Source: Streptomyces sp. CG4 (lineage in GTDB: Bacteria; Actinomycetota; Actinomycetes; Streptomycetales; Streptomycetaceae). From it: a stretch of 64,000 bases of DNA. The position numbers and the translations under genes are program-made. Of this stretch, positions 62,077 to 64,000 are shown piece after piece (the stretch's first letter is position 1; each line of letters begins with the position of its first letter). The notes under the pieces are model-generated. The model did no database searches and was not told the DNA's origin. It worked only from the letters and a program-made list of their open reading frames with translations. The DNA lies in contig NZ_CP163525.1 of assembly GCF_041080655.1 (NCBI RefSeq), positions 434,001-498,000 of the forward strand, in the 5' to 3' direction.

Positions 62077-64000
62077 CTACTTGGTGATGTGGCCCATCGC
62101 GGTGCGGGTCGCCGTGAGCAGTTCCGGCAGGCCGTGGGGCTTGAGGACGCTGTAGTGGTCGCCCTTCAGACGGACGACAGTGGGCGGCATGGTCGAGTAC
62201 GCGGCATGGGACTCGATGAAGGAGTAGTCGTCTCCCTGGGCCTTGAAGAGGGTGACAGGCGCCTCCACCGTGCGTTCGGTCAGTTCGCGGAAGGTGTAGT
62301 CGAACTCGTAGGTGATGCCGACGATGCGGGTGATGCGGCGGATCGTGTCCTCGTCCAGGGACGGCAGCAGATCATGGATGCAGCAGACGAAGCTGCCCTC
62401 GTCGTGGGCCTGGGCCAGGCAGGCGGCCAGGGCCGGGCCGTGGATCGTGCCGGTGAAGACGGAGAAGAGGATCGTGACGTACGCGGGGTTGTCGTACGAC
62501 GCCTCCCGGCCGTGGGCGTGGCCGTCGTCCTGGTGGACCTTCGGGTTGCCGGGGCAGATCAGGAACAGGTGCTCGGCCTTCTCGCCGCCCTGTTCCAGCT
62601 GCCATGCCGTCTCGAAGGCGACCCGGGCACCGAAGGAGTAGCCCCACAGGCTGTAGGGGCCGCTCGGCTGGATGCGGCGGATCTCCGCGAGGTCCGCGGC
62701 AGCCATCTCGCGGATGGTGTCGTACGGGATCTCTCCGGCGTTGATGCCGTGCGCCTGGATGCCGTAGAACGGGCGGTCCAGGCCGGCTTCCTGGCCCAGC
62801 AGGCGCAGGTTCATCGGGTAGCCGCCGAGGCCCGGCCAGCAGAAGACCGGGGCGAAGCCGCCCGCCGTGGCCAGGGGGATCATCCGGGAGACCGGGGTCG
62901 TGTCGTCGTCCATGCGCGCGGCCAGGTCGCGCAGCTTCGGCGTCTCGAAGAGAACCTGGAGCGGGAGCCGGGTGCCGAAGTGCTTGTTGATCCGGTTGAC
63001 CAGGGCCACGGCGATCAGCGAGTTGCCGCCGCAGGCGAAGAACTCGTCCTCGCTGGAGACGTCCTCGTACTTCAGCGTCGCGCCCCAGACGTCCGCCAGC
63101 CACTGCTCGGTCGGCGTCGCCGGTGCCACGTAGACCCCGGGCTGCCGCGCGGCGGCCACTTCGGGGGAGGCGGCCAGAGCCTTGGCATCGACCTTGCCGT
63201 TGGCCGTCAGCGGCAGCGCGTCGAGGACGAGGACCCGGTTCGGGAGCATGAAATCGGGCAGGGTGCGGGCCAGTTCGTCGCGGATCATCTCCGCCGGTCC
63301 CTGGGTGTGCACCGCGTCCTCGTACATGTCCTCGCCGGCCATCTGCTCGTCGCTGACCCGGCCGCCGAGGAAGAAGTACGACGGGCCGCTGCGGATGCCG
63401 GCCGAGCCGAGGATGTCGTCGAGGCGGCGGGCGGCGGGCAGCGGATGCCCGGACCGGGAGGAGTAGCCCGAGGGCATGAAGCCGAAGCCCGGGGTGCGCT
63501 GGAAGTGGTGCAGACGGGTGCCGAGGGCGATGTACTCCAGCCAGGGATCGGCGGCCCGGCTGACCGCGCTGATCCCGAAGCTCGCGCGGGCGTACACGCC
63601 CTGGTTGATGGCGATGACGTGCCGGACCTCGATCAGCTCGTTGCCGATGCGCTCCAGCGCCCCGTCGCGGTAGCGGTACTGACCGGCGGGCAGGCCCTCG
63701 ACGCGGTCCGGGTGGGCCTGGACGTACAGCTCGGTGGGGTCCTGGCGGGGCCGGCCGTCGTTCGCCGTGATCTCGAAGGTGCCGAGGTAGTGGTCCTCCT
63801 CGGCGACGTCCAGGACGTCCTTGACCGGCGGGAAGTGGCCGAGCGGGGCGATGGTCAGGCCGTGGGCGGGCAGCACCTCCTCGAACACGCCCACCATATG
63901 GCCGGTCTCGAATTCCAGTACTTCTTGGACGTTGGTCCGGTAGACGGGTTCGATCGCCCGCCGCTTGCCCAGGAAGTGCACCAGCAGCCCGCCGTCCGGG
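62077..64000 (-). CDS. Indigoidine synthetase-like NRPS, C-terminal part (oxidase-A10, carrier, thioesterase)
   Basis: The window holds the last ~640 residues. From the right edge comes a SagB/nitroreductase-like FMN oxidase segment (VYARASFGISAVSRAADPWLEY, FGFMPSGYSSRSGHPLP). It is followed by the A-domain end with A10 LTANGKVDAKAL, so the oxidase is inserted inside the adenylation domain. A carrier domain follows, FFACGGNSL, with the phosphopantetheine Ser at 63019-63021, then a type I thioesterase, LWGYSFGARVAFE (Ser at 62635-62637) with His in KGDHYSVLKPHG. The A-Ox-T-TE order and wording match IndC/BpsA, which dimerises L-glutamine to blue indigoidine. The adenylation core lies beyond the edge. 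Confidence 0.93.
   Translation of the reverse strand, partial: PDGGLLVHFLGKRRAIEPVYRTNVQEVLEFETGHMVGVFEEVLPAHGLTIAPLGHFPPVKDVLDVAEEDHYLGTFEITANDGRPRQDPTELYVQAHPDRVEGLPAGQYRYRDGALERIGNELIEVRHVIAINQGVYARASFGISAVSRAADPWLEYIALGTRLHHFQRTPGFGFMPSGYSSRSGHPLPAARRLDDILGSAGIRSGPSYFFLGGRVSDEQMAGEDMYEDAVHTQGPAEMIRDELARTLPDFMLPNRVLVLDALPLTANGKVDAKALAASPEVAAARQPGVYVAPATPTEQWLADVWGATLKYEDVSSEDEFFACGGNSLIAVALVNRINKHFGTRLPLQVLFETPKLRDLAARMDDDTTPVSRMIPLATAGGFAPVFCWPGLGGYPMNLRLLGQEAGLDRPFYGIQAHGINAGEIPYDTIREMAAADLAEIRRIQPSGPYSLWGYSFGARVAFETAWQLEQGGEKAEHLFLICPGNPKVHQDDGHAHGREASYDNPAYVTILFSVFTGTIHGPALAACLAQAHDEGSFVCCIHDLLPSLDEDTIRRITRIVGITYEFDYTFRELTERTVEAPVTLFKAQGDDYSFIESHAAYSTMPPTVVRLKGDHYSVLKPHGLPELLTATRTAMGHITK

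Overview
The window is very GC-rich with strong third-position GC bias, frequent GTG starts and a dense mix of regulators, secreted enzymes and specialised-metabolism genes. This fits a Streptomyces chromosome (or a close relative), probably an arm or arm-proximal region, because nearly every gene is accessory. Two biosynthetic clusters are cut by the edges. On the left is the N-terminus of a modular type I polyketide synthase (docking coil plus ketosynthase, minus strand). On the right is the C-terminal half of a single-module NRPS whose oxidase insertion, carrier domain and thioesterase match the indigoidine synthetase (IndC/BpsA) family.

Layout. 1.6-4.3 kb: ECF42-type sigma factor with its DGPF/YciI partner, then a MarR regulator with an SRPBCC protein. 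4.3-11.4 kb: an FAD monooxygenase behind an orphan palindrome, then a tightly overlapping four-gene molybdenum hydroxylase operon (2Fe-2S, FAD/4Fe-4S, molybdopterin subunits and XdhC) facing a TetR gene across two identical palindromes. 11.6-20.7 kb: a two-component system with two small exported proteins, a CtaG-like membrane protein, a 1386-residue nitrate reductase/diflavin reductase fusion and a secreted lamin-tail protein. 21-24.3 kb: a PEP mutase/isocitrate lyase family enzyme, an Ada-AlkA repair protein and a dienelactone hydrolase.

24.5-28.5 kb is a scar-rich zone: a TetR C-terminal stub, a full-length arginyl-tRNA synthetase, a DauR-like PAS/HTH regulator with a palindromic site, and several decayed coding fragments including a GH43 tail. 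28.5-34.1 kb: a stand-alone FabF-like ketosynthase, HtpG, three small exported proteins and a SnoaL-like protein. 34.3-36 kb: a GH19 chitinase and an NPP1/NLP protein under a promoter that contains a DasR-like site.

36-47.4 kb: an orphan barstar, a YqeY protein, an ECF41 (SigJ-type) sigma factor with an FMN reductase, membrane proteins (SatP, LysE, NCS1), a diaminopropionate ammonia-lyase-like enzyme with a LysR regulator, a polysaccharide deacetylase and an AraC regulator. 47.4-62 kb: TauE, fatty acid desaturase, GAPDH, a GlxA-type regulator, ArgG with twin ARG-box-like sites, a tandem YciI protein, a penicillin-binding protein, TetR with an NAD-dependent epimerase-like enzyme, a small kinase, a TioE-type MerR facing an erythromycin esterase, and an ACT-like protein.

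Recurring themes are regulator/target pairs with readable operators and the survival of C-terminal stubs of three lost regulators (TetR, LysR, NarL). No insertion sequence, integrase, tRNA, rRNA or CRISPR array was seen. Family calls come from reading motifs and are not backed by database searches.
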